Positions 37,585 through 48,247 of a stretch of DNA of 64,000 bases are shown in pieces. The notes under the pieces are model-generated. The model did no database searches, was not told where the DNA came from, and saw only the letters and a list, made by a program, of their open reading frames with translations. Position 1 is the stretch's first letter. Every line of letters begins with the position of its first letter. The DNA is taken from contig VGDX01000015.1 in the NCBI GenBank assembly GCA_016869535.1, positions 1 through 64,000 on the forward strand. The letters are read 5' to 3'. The stretch is from Alphaproteobacteria bacterium. Its GTDB lineage: Bacteria; Pseudomonadota; Alphaproteobacteria; Rhizobiales; Methyloligellaceae. Made by a program: the position numbers and the translations under genes.

Positions 37585-38631
37585 TCAATTCGTGACGTCG
37601 ACCTCGGTGTCCTCGAACTTGTAACGGGGCACCTGGCTCCAGATACCGTCCTCGTTGACCGGCACTTTGTGCAGCTTGACGGCGCCGACCTTGAGCTTGC
37701 CGGTCTTGTCGTCGACCCAGAAATCGACGTCGTAATACTCGTCCTTGCTGCCGACTTTGCGGAAATCGGTGCAGGCGAAATATTGTCCGTCCTTCTTCAG
37801 CCGCCGGATCGGCTGATGCATCTCGACGAATTCCATCGGGATGGTCTCGCCGGTCTCCTCGTCCTTGATGTCGAGCGCGCCATCCTTGTTCTTGTTGGCG
37901 GCGATGTAATTGTGGATCGCGCTCATGATGTGCCAGCCGCGCACCACCTCCATGTCGCCCGGATGCTCCGAGACGGGGAGCCACCACCAGGCGACGGGCA
38001 GGCGCGTCACCATGGTCCAGCCCTCGCCGTCGCGCTTCGGGCCTTTCTGCACGCGGATGTCCATCAGTTGGAGTTCGTCGCCTTCGGGCTTGAACCAGAA
38101 GTCGATGGCGTATTGCTTCTTGGGTTCGTCCTTGTCGTGGAAGATGACATTGGCGAACCAGCCATAGCCGGTCATGCCGCGCACGATCTTGACCTGTTCG
38201 AAGATCAGGTTGAGGTCGGTGTCGAGCTTGGGATCGCGAAAGACGAAGGCGCCGTCCTTGGAGCGCTCGGCGATGATTTCATCGACCCGCGCGGTGACGT
38301 CATCTTCGCCGAAATCTTTTTTGCCGGTGGTGGCGGCCGCCATCTTCTTGCCGGCGAGGAAGTCGCGCGCCTTCTGCACGTTGCCGGCGGGATCCTGCAG
38401 GAAGGCCTGCTTCGAGTTTTCGCTGCCGAAGCAATAGATCTTGCCGTCGGTGTCGGTCCAGTTGACCGAGCAATCGGTCTTCTCCATCTGACCCGAGGCG
38501 AGACCCATGGCGCAGGAATCGTCGAACTCGCCGGCCGGCGCGGGTGTCGTGGCGATGATGGCGGCGGCGATGGCGGCGAGGGCCGTCCGCGCCAGTGCGG
38601 GGGTGGGCCGGTGTGCAAAGAGATGTGTCAT
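37585..38631 (-). CDS. Exported YHS-like protein C fused to duplicated unknown module
   Basis: 348 residues from the ATG preceded by AGGGAC. A signal-like N-terminus (ALAAIAAAIIATTPAPAG) is followed by a YHS-like domain (about 34-92: CAMGLASGQ, TDCS, KIYCFGSENSKQAF) and then about 255 residues I do not recognise. This second part contains two copies of one module, around 144-213 and 268-340, each with Y-x-(I/V)-DFW near its middle, KxP about 20 residues later and a W-x-x-V-x-R end. The repeats suggest a beta-rich, perhaps SnoaL- or lipocalin-like shell, but that is guesswork. The frame extends 33 codons upstream of the chosen ATG without a signal or ribosome-binding site. Confidence 0.82.
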   Translation of the reverse strand: MTHLFAHRPTPALARTALAAIAAAIIATTPAPAGEFDDSCAMGLASGQMEKTDCSVNWTDTDGKIYCFGSENSKQAFLQDPAGNVQKARDFLAGKKMAAATTGKKDFGEDDVTARVDEIIAERSKDGAFVFRDPKLDTDLNLIFEQVKIVRGMTGYGWFANVIFHDKDEPKKQYAIDFWFKPEGDELQLMDIRVQKGPKRDGEGWTMVTRLPVAWWWLPVSEHPGDMEVVRGWHIMSAIHNYIAANKNKDGALDIKDEETGETIPMEFVEMHQPIRRLKKDGQYFACTDFRKVGSKDEYYDVDFWVDDKTGKLKVGAVKLHKVPVNEDGIWSQVPRYKFEDTEVDVTN

Positions 38632-38849
38632 GGCGTTTGTCCCTGATGGCGTGCTGGCCGGTTCTTGTCGGGCGGTGAGGGCGGCGGCGTGTGCGGCAGG
38701 ATACGGGAACAATGGCAGGGCGGCGATCAATTTGCCGTTATGTCGCTTGGGCCGGCAGGATCGGTGCGGGAGCGGCGCGGTTTCCTGACAAAAACGCGCA
38801 ATTCCGGCGAGTTTTCCCCCATTCGGGGCACGTTAGGGACACGGTTTTC

Positions 38850-38879
38850 TTGACGGCGGGGCCGCAAATCCCCTTATTA
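38850..38879 (+). promoter_or_regulatory. rnpB promoter
   Basis: TTGACG (38850-38855) and TTATTA (38874-38879) are separated by 18 bases. The -10 ends six bases before the first base of the P1 helix of RNase P RNA, which is where transcription should begin. Good sigma-70-type match for an alphaproteobacterium. Confidence 0.75.
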
Positions 38880-38884
38880 CCCCT

Positions 38885-39287
<403 letters not shown>

Positions 39288-39294
39288 ATATTAC

Positions 39295-39327
39295 GGCCGG
39301 CGTGGAGGTAAAATCCTCCCGCCGGCC
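39295..39327. terminator. GC-rich hairpin between convergent rnpB and katG
   Basis: GGCCGGCG-T-GGAGG pairs with CCTCC-CGCCGGCC around a TAAAAT loop. It lies eight bases after rnpB and five before the katG stop. Neither strand has a long T-run, so it may act as an RNA-end stabiliser as well as a two-way terminator. Confidence 0.6.
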
Positions 39328-39332
39328 TCCAA

Positions 39333-41525
<2,193 letters not shown>

Positions 41526-41652
41526 TCATCTCCGGTCGGGTTCTCTTATTCGGTTAGAATTCGTGAGCGAACCGTGCTCCGCGCACACTGGCATCATCGC
41601 ATCGATGTATGAGGTGCAAGGATAAACTTGAGGACAACGACGCATAAGGGCA

Positions 41653-41689
41653 AATCGGATTTGCTATCGTTGCGATAAGCTAATCTTAT
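41653..41689 (-). promoter_or_regulatory. OxyR-type box upstream of katG
   Basis: On the katG strand the sequence reads ATAA-n7-TTAT-n7-ATAG-n7-GATT, against the OxyR pattern ATAG-n7-CTAT-n7-ATAG-n7-CTAT. The seven-base spacing is exact three times; three of four tetranucleotides match at three or four positions, and the last is poor. It also contains the T-n11-A dyad TATCG-ttg-CGATA. No oxyR gene is in the window. Confidence 0.6.
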
Positions 41690-41693
41690 TGAC

Positions 41694-42659
41694 CTACCTG
41701 CCGGCTATCTTGCCGCTGAGAAAGCCCTGCAGCAGTTCAAGCGTCTGCTCGGGTTGTTCTTCCTGTGGCATATGCCCGCAATCCTCGACGATGCGTAGAG
41801 TCGAGTTCGGCAGCGTGCGCCTGAGCTTCAATCCGACCTCGAGCGGCACGATGCGGTCGTGATCACACCACAGGATCAGTGTCGGAAGCTTGATAGACCT
41901 ATAGCGTTCGGAGATTTGCGCGATGTCTTCCGGCACGATCTGGCGCGCGCTATGGATGATGGCGTGTTTGCCCGCGGCCGTCTTCAGTGGTGCGGCATAG
42001 ACTTCGACCTCGCTGTCGTCGATCTTGCTGTTGTCGTGGTAGGCGATTTGCAGTGCGACCCGCACTTGGGCGTTGGGCGGCACCATGCGCACGCCGAGAT
42101 GCGAGACGAGCGGCGTCGAGAGCATCTGGAAGAAGACCGGAATGTTTTGCGGGTAGGCGATGGTGTCGAGTATCGCGAGCTTCGAGATGCGATTGCCGAG
42201 CCGATTATCATCCTCGAGAGCGAGCAGAAGTGCGATGCCGCCGCCATAGGAATGTCCAACCACCGTGAGGTCGCGCAGATCGAGATCCTCGATCAATTGG
42301 GCAAGAAGTTTGGCTTGATCGGATACTGAGTAGCGTTCGTCGAGCGGTTTGTCCGATTGACCGAACCCCTTGAGATCGACGGCGACAACACGATGGTTGC
42401 GCACGATCTCCGGCATGATGTGCCGCCACGTATAGGTGCTCGTGCCGAAGCCATGAATGAGAAGGACGGGCGGACCTTGCCCCACATCCTCATAATAGAG
42501 CTGAACGGACGCTTCTGACGGTCCGAGCCTTGCGTAGGAGCCGATCATCATGGCTCCGCCTGCACTCAGCCCGCAACCGGCCAGCATGAGCGCCATCGCT
42601 GCCACACCGATCGCCGCTTTTAATCCACTCTGCCGCAAGACCTCTGCCCTTCGTTCCAA
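41694..42659 (-). CDS. Alpha/beta-hydrolase lipoprotein
   Basis: 321 residues. The N-terminus ends in the lipobox LAGC, so the protein is probably lipidated and anchored in the envelope. The hydrolase fold shows VLLIHGFGTSTYTWRH (oxyanion region), nucleophile elbow VVGHSYGGGI (Ser), an Asp in LILWCDHDRIVPLE and a His in VEDCGHMPQEEQPE, giving a complete Ser-Asp-His triad. Many such proteins are esterases or haloalkane-dehalogenase-like; substrate unknown. It is located between katG and the division cluster and transcribed away from the latter. Confidence 0.9.
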   Translation of the reverse strand: MERRAEVLRQSGLKAAIGVAAMALMLAGCGLSAGGAMMIGSYARLGPSEASVQLYYEDVGQGPPVLLIHGFGTSTYTWRHIMPEIVRNHRVVAVDLKGFGQSDKPLDERYSVSDQAKLLAQLIEDLDLRDLTVVGHSYGGGIALLLALEDDNRLGNRISKLAILDTIAYPQNIPVFFQMLSTPLVSHLGVRMVPPNAQVRVALQIAYHDNSKIDDSEVEVYAAPLKTAAGKHAIIHSARQIVPEDIAQISERYRSIKLPTLILWCDHDRIVPLEVGLKLRRTLPNSTLRIVEDCGHMPQEEQPEQTLELLQGFLSGKIAGR

Positions 42660-42849
42660 CCCGGCGACACACCCGCCTGAACACGGAATCAGGTCCCGCG
42701 AATCAGTTTGGCGAAGCGCTTAAACCCCGTCGGATTCATTGTTATGCGCTTCGCCCGTGCGCGGCAATCGAGCCGGTTAACCAAAAATGAAGAAGCTTGC
42801 CGCTTCCTGTTGGCATTTCCCGGACATTGTCGTCGCAAATCCGGTTCTT

Positions 42850-42893
42850 CCCATTGACGCCCATAAAATCCCATGCTATCCCATAGTCGCCCG
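42850..42893. promoter_or_regulatory. MraZ-binding repeats upstream of mraZ
   Basis: CCCA occurs at 42850, 42860, 42870 and 42880 and CCCG at 42890, i.e. exactly every 10 bp. On the opposite strand these are TGGG repeats five bases apart, the known MraZ operator pattern of direct TGGGN repeats. MraZ is the first gene of the operon downstream, so this is an autorepressor site. Orientation is reversed relative to the E. coli arrangement. Confidence 0.85.
42854..42882 (+). promoter_or_regulatory. Candidate dcw promoter within the MraZ repeats
   Basis: TTGACG (42854-42859) lies 17 bases from TATCCC (42877-42882). The -35 is good, the -10 poor, as is common in this class of bacteria. The elements are interleaved with the TGGG repeats, so MraZ binding would block polymerase. 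Transcription would then begin near 42888, giving a leader of about 158 bases. Confidence 0.5.
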
Positions 42894-42904
42894 TTCGGTG
42901 AGTG

Positions 42905-42977
42905 AGGTGGGAGAGGTTGGCTGCGCTCCTTAGAGGCCACGGGGGGATCTGCGCCGCCTCTTCCACCTAATTTTTTT
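42905..42977 (+). terminator. Terminator-like hairpin in the mraZ leader (possible attenuator/sRNA 3' end)
   Basis: A 12-bp stem (A-GGTGGGAGAGG paired with CCTCTTCCACC-T, one G-T pair) with a 40-base loop is followed by AATTTTTTT. It sits about 70 bases upstream of the mraZ ATG and downstream of the MraZ sites. Intrinsic terminators in this position would release a short leader RNA and lower expression of the entire cell-wall operon. In Rhodobacter sphaeroides a leader-derived sRNA (UpsM) is known from the same place. Confidence 0.7.
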
Positions 42978-43045
42978 CACGGGCGGGGGCCTGCACCCGA
43001 AGCGCTGTTTGTCATCCGCGTCGGCTCAAGGTGCGCGAGGGGGAG

Positions 43046-43528
43046 ATGGACCAATTTGTCTCGACTTTCACCAACAAGATCGACAACAAAGGCCGGGTCT
43101 CAATTCCGGCTTCCTTCCGTACAGTGCTCGCCAAAGACGGCCTTGAGGGCATTTATTGCTACCCGTCGCTCGATGCGCCTGCGCTCGACGCCGGTGGCCA
43201 ACGTCTTCTCAACAAGATCAACACCCTCGTCGAAGACCTCGCGCCTTATTCCGACGAACGCGACCAGCTTGCCACGGCGCTGTTCGGCACCAGTGAAATC
43301 CTCACCATCGATCAGGATGGACGCACCATCATCCCGGAGCGTTTGCGCGAACACGCCGGGATTACCAATCAGATTACTTTTGTCGGCCTCGGCGAGAAAT
43401 TCCAGCTCTGGGAGCCAAAACGTTTCGAAGCCTATCAAGCGGAAGCGCGCCAGAAAGTGCGCGATCTCCGCAAGCTACTCGGCGCGGGGCGCCGCGATCG
43501 CGGCGGGCCAGAGGGAGCACGGGAATGA
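43046..43528 (+). CDS. mraZ: MraZ transcriptional regulator
   Basis: 160 residues from the ATG chosen, which begins MDQFVSTFTNKIDNKGRVSIPASFR, the usual opening of the family. Two AbrB/MraZ-fold repeats are present, each with a D-x-x-x-R/K DNA-contact motif (NKIDNKGRVSIP and ILTIDQDGRTIIPERLREHAG). It assembles into rings and binds TGGG direct repeats to repress its own operon. A GTG 15 bases upstream is possible. First gene of the dcw cluster; its end overlaps rsmH by four bases (ATGA). Confidence 0.95.
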   Translation: MDQFVSTFTNKIDNKGRVSIPASFRTVLAKDGLEGIYCYPSLDAPALDAGGQRLLNKINTLVEDLAPYSDERDQLATALFGTSEILTIDQDGRTIIPERLREHAGITNQITFVGLGEKFQLWEPKRFEAYQAEARQKVRDLRKLLGAGRRDRGGPEGARE

Positions 43529-44553
43529 TGGCGGGTCGCGGCAGCACGGCTGCCGTCGGCGGACCGGCCCGCCACATTCCCGTGATGCTCTCGGAGGTGC
43601 TCCAGGCACTTCAGCCTAAGTCGGGCGAGATCATCGTCGATGGGACTTTCGGCGCCGGCGGGTACAGCGAAGCCGTTCTTAAGCAAGCCGACTGCAAAAT
43701 CATCGCTATCGATCGAGATGAAGAAGCCTTTCGCTTGAGCGGTCAACTTGCCGACAAATATTCCGGACGCTTGATCGCCGTGCTCGGCCGCTTCAGCGAG
43801 ATGGAAGCGTTCGCCGCAAGCGAAGGGTTCACTGCCGTTGACGGCGTGATGCTCGATCTTGGCGTTTCTTCCATGCAGCTTGATGAGTCTGAGCGTGGCT
43901 TCTCCTTCGCTAAGGACGGACCGCTTGACATGCGCATGGGGGTCGAGGGCCAAACCGCAAGCGACATCATCAATACGCTCTCGGAGGAAGAGTTGGCCCG
44001 GATCATCGCCGTGTTCGGCGAGGAGCGACGGGCGCGGGCCATTGCACGCGCCATCGTGGCGCGACGCGGCGATAAGCCGATCCTGAGGACGTCGGAGCTC
44101 GCCGACATCGTTGCCAAGGTGATCGGCCGTAAGCGCGATGAGACCAAGCATCCCGCGACCCGGACGTTCCAGGCGATTCGTCTTTATCTGAACGAAGAGC
44201 TTGAAGACCTGGCCAAGGGACTTGCCGCTGCCGAACGACTCCTCAGGACCGGTGGCAGGCTGGTGGTGGTTACCTTCCATTCGCTGGAAGACCGCATTGC
44301 CAAGCGCTTTTTTGCCAGCCGGAGCGCTCCAGGTCCCCGTGCCTCCCGCCATCTACCTGAAATTTCGGATGGGGGGAGGGCGCCAAGCTTCCGTCTTCTT
44401 AACCGGCGTCCGTTAGAACCGAGCCAAGAGGAAGTCAGGCGGAATCCACGGGCCCGTTCGGCGCGGCTTCGAGCCGGCGAGCGCACCGAAGCGCCGGCGC
44501 ATCCTCTCGATTTTGATGCTCTCGGTGTGCCGCAGATGACACATCGCATGTGA
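43525..44553 (+). CDS. rsmH: 16S rRNA (cytosine(1402)-N4)-methyltransferase RsmH
   Basis: 342 residues. It has RHIPVMLSEVLQAL at the N-terminus, SAM motif IIVDGTFGAGGYSEA, GVMLDLGVSSMQLDESERGFSF, and the C-terminal GGRLVVVTFHSLEDRI, all diagnostic of RsmH (MraW). It methylates C1402 in the decoding centre of 16S rRNA. Its conserved position second in the cell-wall cluster is not fully explained. It overlaps the mraZ stop and the ftsL gene follows immediately. Confidence 0.97.
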   Translation: MMAGRGSTAAVGGPARHIPVMLSEVLQALQPKSGEIIVDGTFGAGGYSEAVLKQADCKIIAIDRDEEAFRLSGQLADKYSGRLIAVLGRFSEMEAFAASEGFTAVDGVMLDLGVSSMQLDESERGFSFAKDGPLDMRMGVEGQTASDIINTLSEEELARIIAVFGEERRARAIARAIVARRGDKPILRTSELADIVAKVIGRKRDETKHPATRTFQAIRLYLNEELEDLAKGLAAAERLLRTGGRLVVVTFHSLEDRIAKRFFASRSAPGPRASRHLPEISDGGRAPSFRLLNRRPLEPSQEEVRRNPRARSARLRAGERTEAPAHPLDFDALGVPQMTHRM

Positions 44554-44573
44554 AGGTTCACTCAGGTCGTAAC

Positions 44574-45017
44574 ATGTTGCGTATCATCAATATCAGTTTG
44601 GTCCTCGGCCTCGTGGCTCTCGCCTGCATCATCTATCAGGTGAAATACCAGGCGCGCTCTCTCGACCGGGAAATCATCGCGATCGGCAAGGAGATCGAAG
44701 CCGAACGAGATGCCATCGCGGTGTTGCGGGCCGAGTGGAGTCTTCTCAATCGGCCCGATCGCATCGAGCGGCTCGCCAAGAAGTACATCCACCTCGAAGC
44801 TTCGGCACCACGGCAGATCGTGACGCTCGGTACATTGAACGATCGCCATCTCGAACGGCCCCGCAAGGATGAAACCTCTCCTGCGACGGCGACGCCCAAG
44901 TCTAAATCCAATCAGCCTGCGGTGGCGGCTAAACCTGTCGAGGTTCTGCCTTGGGCCAAGGCCGCATCGCTGCCCTGGCATACCGCGACGATCAGGGGTC
45001 CAATCAGAGCCGAATAG
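44574..45017 (+). CDS. ftsL: Cell division protein FtsL
   Basis: About 147 residues, starting MLRIINISLVLGLVALACII: one membrane anchor, then a periplasmic coiled coil (about 28-75: RSLDREIIAIGKEIEAERDAI, LLNRPDRIERLAKKYIHLE), then a Pro/Lys-rich tail. This is the alphaproteobacterial FtsL pattern; FtsL with FtsB and FtsQ activates septal peptidoglycan synthesis by FtsWI. The frame could also open at a GTG overlapping the rsmH stop, eight codons earlier, but the AGG-preceded ATG matches the homologues. Low sequence conservation is normal for FtsL; identification leans on order and topology. Confidence 0.88.
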   Translation: MLRIINISLVLGLVALACIIYQVKYQARSLDREIIAIGKEIEAERDAIAVLRAEWSLLNRPDRIERLAKKYIHLEASAPRQIVTLGTLNDRHLERPRKDETSPATATPKSKSNQPAVAAKPVEVLPWAKAASLPWHTATIRGPIRAE

Positions 45018-45028
45018 GACGTGACCAA

Positions 45029-46720
45029 GTGACCAAGAACGCCACACCAGAGATCTCCGGGGATCGGGCCGAACGCGTTTATCACACGCGTTGTCGCACC
45101 CGCTTCCGGCTTGCTTGTCTTGGCTTTGCTGTGGCCTTTCTCCTGATCGGCGGCCGCTTGGTAGCTCTTGGCTTCACCGAAGATGAGAAAAGTTCGCGCG
45201 GGTTCATGGACATCTCCACGACGGTTCATCGTCCCGACATTTTTGACCGTCACGGTCAATTGCTGGCAACGGATATTCGAGGCGCTACCCTCTATGCCGA
45301 CCCTAAGCGGGTCATTGATTCCGATGAGTTGATCGAAAAAGTCACGAGCGTTTTGCGTGACGTCAACGCGGCCGATCTGCGCGCGAGGCTGAAAGCCGGG
45401 AAGCGCTTCGTGCGCATCAAGCGCGAGCTCACGCCGAAGCAGCAGGCCGAGATCTATGCGCTAGGGCAGCCGGGCCTCGGTTTCATCGAAGAATATCGCC
45501 GGGTCTATCCCATGAACGCCACGACGAGTCATATCGTCGGCCTGGTCGATGTCGATAATCGGGGATTGGCCGGCATCGAGAAATTCATCGACGATAATCC
45601 CCAGCTCGCCATGGCCGCTGCTGGAGCGGGTGTCGGCGAGGGTGTGACGCTTTCGATCGATCTCGGCGTCCAATATGTGCTCCGCCAGGAACTAAAGGCT
45701 GCCATGGACGCCTATCATGCCAAGGCGGCGGCTAGCATCGTCATGGACGTTCATTCCGGTGAGGTGTTGGGCCTCGTCTCTCTTCCCGATTTCGATCCGC
45801 ACAAGCGCGAGCAGGCTCTCGACAAGGAGCGCGTGAACCGTATCGGTTCGGGCGTTTACGAGATGGGCTCGGTGTTCAAGATGTTCACCGTCGCGGGCGT
45901 GCTCGATTCCGGTCTCGCCAATATGCATTCAAGTTACGACGCGTCGAGCCCGATCCGCTATGGCCGTTTTACCATCAGCGATTTCCACGGCAAGAAGCGG
46001 CGGCTTAGCGTGCCGGAGGTCTTCATCTATTCGTCGAATATCGGCGCGGCCAAGATGGCGATGCATATGGGCACTGACCAATACCGCGGCTTTCTCAGAA
46101 AGCTTGGGCTGCTCGGCCGTGCCACCACCGAGCTTGGCGACAGCGCCGCGCCGATCGTGCCTCACAATTGGCAGAAGCTGAACACCATAACCATCGCCTT
46201 CGGTCATGGCCTGTCGGTGACGCCGCTGCAAATGGCCTCCGCCTCCGTGCCGCTTTTCAATGGCGGGTTGGGTGTGACGCCAACCTTTCTCCGACGCTCG
46301 CGCGAGGATGCGGCGAGCGTCGCTCCACGTGTGCTTAAACCGCAAACGAGCGCTTCGATGCTTCAGCTGATGCGCCTCAATGTGCTGAAGGGCACAGCGA
46401 AGCGTGCCGAGGCGGAGGGTTATCGGGTCGGCGGCAAGACGGGTACGGCGGAAAAGGTGGTCGGAGGCCGCTACAGCCGTTCGGCGCTGCTCACTAATTT
46501 CGTTGCAGCTTTTCCCACCGACGCGCCGGAATATCTCGTTTTGGTAATGCTTGACGAGCCGCAGCGCGTGGCTGCAAGCAATAACGCCGCAACGGCCGGC
46601 GTGAACGCCGCGCCCACGGCCGGCAAGATCATCGCTAGGATAGCCCCGATACTCGGCGTCGCACCGAAGCTTCAGGACGACCAGCACGAATTTGACGCCA
46701 AGGTGGTCGCCTCCTATTAG
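45029..46720 (+). CDS. ftsI: Septal peptidoglycan transpeptidase FtsI (PBP3)
   Basis: 563 residues from a GTG with AGGA nine bases upstream. The order is a cytoplasmic N-terminus, one membrane helix (FRLACLGFAVAFLLIGGRLVAL), a pedestal domain with the RPDIFDRHGQLLATDIRG motif, and the transpeptidase domain. The domain has its three active-site motifs: SVFK (catalytic Ser, in GSVFKMFT), SSNIG and KTGTAEK. It cross-links septal peptidoglycan as partner of FtsW and is the target of several beta-lactams. A frame of 26 further codons upstream overlaps ftsL and is unlikely to be translated. Confidence 0.95.
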   Translation: MTKNATPEISGDRAERVYHTRCRTRFRLACLGFAVAFLLIGGRLVALGFTEDEKSSRGFMDISTTVHRPDIFDRHGQLLATDIRGATLYADPKRVIDSDELIEKVTSVLRDVNAADLRARLKAGKRFVRIKRELTPKQQAEIYALGQPGLGFIEEYRRVYPMNATTSHIVGLVDVDNRGLAGIEKFIDDNPQLAMAAAGAGVGEGVTLSIDLGVQYVLRQELKAAMDAYHAKAAASIVMDVHSGEVLGLVSLPDFDPHKREQALDKERVNRIGSGVYEMGSVFKMFTVAGVLDSGLANMHSSYDASSPIRYGRFTISDFHGKKRRLSVPEVFIYSSNIGAAKMAMHMGTDQYRGFLRKLGLLGRATTELGDSAAPIVPHNWQKLNTITIAFGHGLSVTPLQMASASVPLFNGGLGVTPTFLRRSREDAASVAPRVLKPQTSASMLQLMRLNVLKGTAKRAEAEGYRVGGKTGTAEKVVGGRYSRSALLTNFVAAFPTDAPEYLVLVMLDEPQRVAASNNAATAGVNAAPTAGKIIARIAPILGVAPKLQDDQHEFDAKVVASY

Positions 46721-46795
46721 AAGGCGCCCGTTTGGGGCCGGCCAAGCCCTTGAGCTTTTCAAGGAATAGCCGCTTTTCGAGGCGCATATCGAAAC

Positions 46796-48247
46796 ATGAC
46801 TCTGGGTGAGTTGATGGGGCCTGAGGTGAGCTTGCCTGCGCCGCTCGCCGCGCTGCCGGTTAAAGGCCTTACCGCCGACAGCCGTGAGGTCAAGCCAGGC
46901 TATCTCTTCGCCGCGCTACCAGGCACAAGCAATGACGGGGCGCGCTTCATCGACGATGCGGTGAAGCGAGGTGCGGTGGCAGTCCTGACCGGACAGGCGG
47001 TCACTGGACCGAATGATGACACCCCGTTCATCGCCGACGCCGATCCTCGCCGGCGTCTCGCGCTGATCGCCGCACGCTTCTTCGGACAACAGCCTGAAAC
47101 CGTGGTCGCCGTCACTGGCACCAACGGCAAGACATCGGTCGTGTCGTTTGTACGACAGCTCTGGGCGGCGCAAGGGTTTGCTGCGGCAAGTCTCGGTACG
47201 ATCGGTGTAGTGGGCCCGAGAGGACGCGAGACCCTTAAACATACTACGCCTGACCCGATCGCATTGCATCGCATCCTTGCCGCTCTCGCCAAAGACGGCG
47301 TCACCCATCTCGCGCTCGAAGCGTCGAGCCATGGACTGCAGCAGCGTCGCATCGACGGCGTCAGGCTCGCAGCAGCCGCTTTCACGAATATTTCCCGCGA
47401 TCATTTAGATTACCATCGGAGTTTCGCTGATTATTTCGCGCAGAAACGCCGTCTGTTTACCGAGCTGTTGCCGGATGGCGCCGCCGTGGTCGATGTCGAC
47501 AGCGACGCTGGCAAAGAGGTTGCCAAAGCAGCTAAGGCGCGAGGGTTGAGGCTGATTTCGGTCGGGCGTGCGGGTGAAACTTTGCGTCTCGTTTCCTGTG
47601 AGATCGACGGTTTCGATCAGAACCTCGTCATCGAACATGGGGGAAGGCAGACCCGCGTGCGACTGCCACTAGTCGGCGCCTTCCAAGCCTCCAATGCTTT
47701 GGTGGCCGCCGGTGTTTGCCTCGCAACCGGCTCATCAAATGTATTGCCATTGCTTGCGGAGTTGCATGGCGCGCGGGGTAGGCTTGATCTTGCCGGTACC
47801 GCTACGGACGGTTCCCCCATCTTCATTGACTACGCACATACTCCGGACGCGCTCGCCAAGGCATTGGATGCTCTCCGTCCTTTCGTGCGTAATCGATTGC
47901 TGGTGGTATTCGGTTGCGGTGGTGACCGCGACAAAGGCAAGCGTCCCGAGATGGGCGCGATCGCCGCCGCCAAGGCCGATCTCGTCATCGTCACCGACGA
48001 CAATCCACGCAGCGAGGAACCCGCCGCCATTCGGCACGAAATCCTGGCGGCAGCTCCCGGTGCCATCGAGATCGGCGATCGTTCCACCGCCATCGCCGAG
48101 GCGATCCATGAGCTCAAATCTGGTGATGTCCTGCTCATCGCCGGCAAAGGGCACGAGACGGGGCAGACTATTGGCACCACCGTAATCCCCTTTTCCGACC
48201 ATGACGCGGTGATGGCGGCACTAAAGCAAGAGGCGAACCTTGGCTGA
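46796..48247 (+). CDS. murE: UDP-MurNAc-tripeptide synthetase MurE (meso-DAP-adding)
   Basis: 483 residues. The Mur ligase ATP motif VVAVTGTNGKTSVVSFV, the LEASSHGL substrate block and the carbamoylated-Lys region are in place. DDNPRSEEP contains the DNPR motif that marks ligases adding meso-diaminopimelate rather than lysine. It adds the third residue to UDP-MurNAc-L-Ala-D-Glu in the cytoplasm. A 75-base gap follows ftsI, the largest within the first half of the operon; the end overlaps murF by eight bases. Confidence 0.97.
   Translation: MTLGELMGPEVSLPAPLAALPVKGLTADSREVKPGYLFAALPGTSNDGARFIDDAVKRGAVAVLTGQAVTGPNDDTPFIADADPRRRLALIAARFFGQQPETVVAVTGTNGKTSVVSFVRQLWAAQGFAAASLGTIGVVGPRGRETLKHTTPDPIALHRILAALAKDGVTHLALEASSHGLQQRRIDGVRLAAAAFTNISRDHLDYHRSFADYFAQKRRLFTELLPDGAAVVDVDSDAGKEVAKAAKARGLRLISVGRAGETLRLVSCEIDGFDQNLVIEHGGRQTRVRLPLVGAFQASNALVAAGVCLATGSSNVLPLLAELHGARGRLDLAGTATDGSPIFIDYAHTPDALAKALDALRPFVRNRLLVVFGCGGDRDKGKRPEMGAIAAAKADLVIVTDDNPRSEEPAAIRHEILAAAPGAIEIGDRSTAIAEAIHELKSGDVLLIAGKGHETGQTIGTTVIPFSDHDAVMAALKQEANLG

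Larger units (their letters stand above)
42660..43045. other. 386-base regulatory gap before the division cluster
   Basis: No gene is accepted here. It holds the upstream end of the alpha/beta-hydrolase transcript, four perfect MraZ half-sites plus a degenerate fifth, a candidate promoter and a terminator-like hairpin with a T-run, described separately. A TTAACC half-site at about 42777 resembles half of a CtrA site, but no second half at the proper spacing is present. Confidence 0.6.

Noticed and set aside
42777..42790. CtrA binding site upstream of mraZ
   Set aside because: Only one TTAA half-site is present; the second at seven-base spacing is missing.
42873..42905. Ten-codon upstream reading frame in the mraZ leader (MLSHSRPFGE)
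   Set aside because: It lies at or before the predicted transcription start and has no ribosome-binding site.
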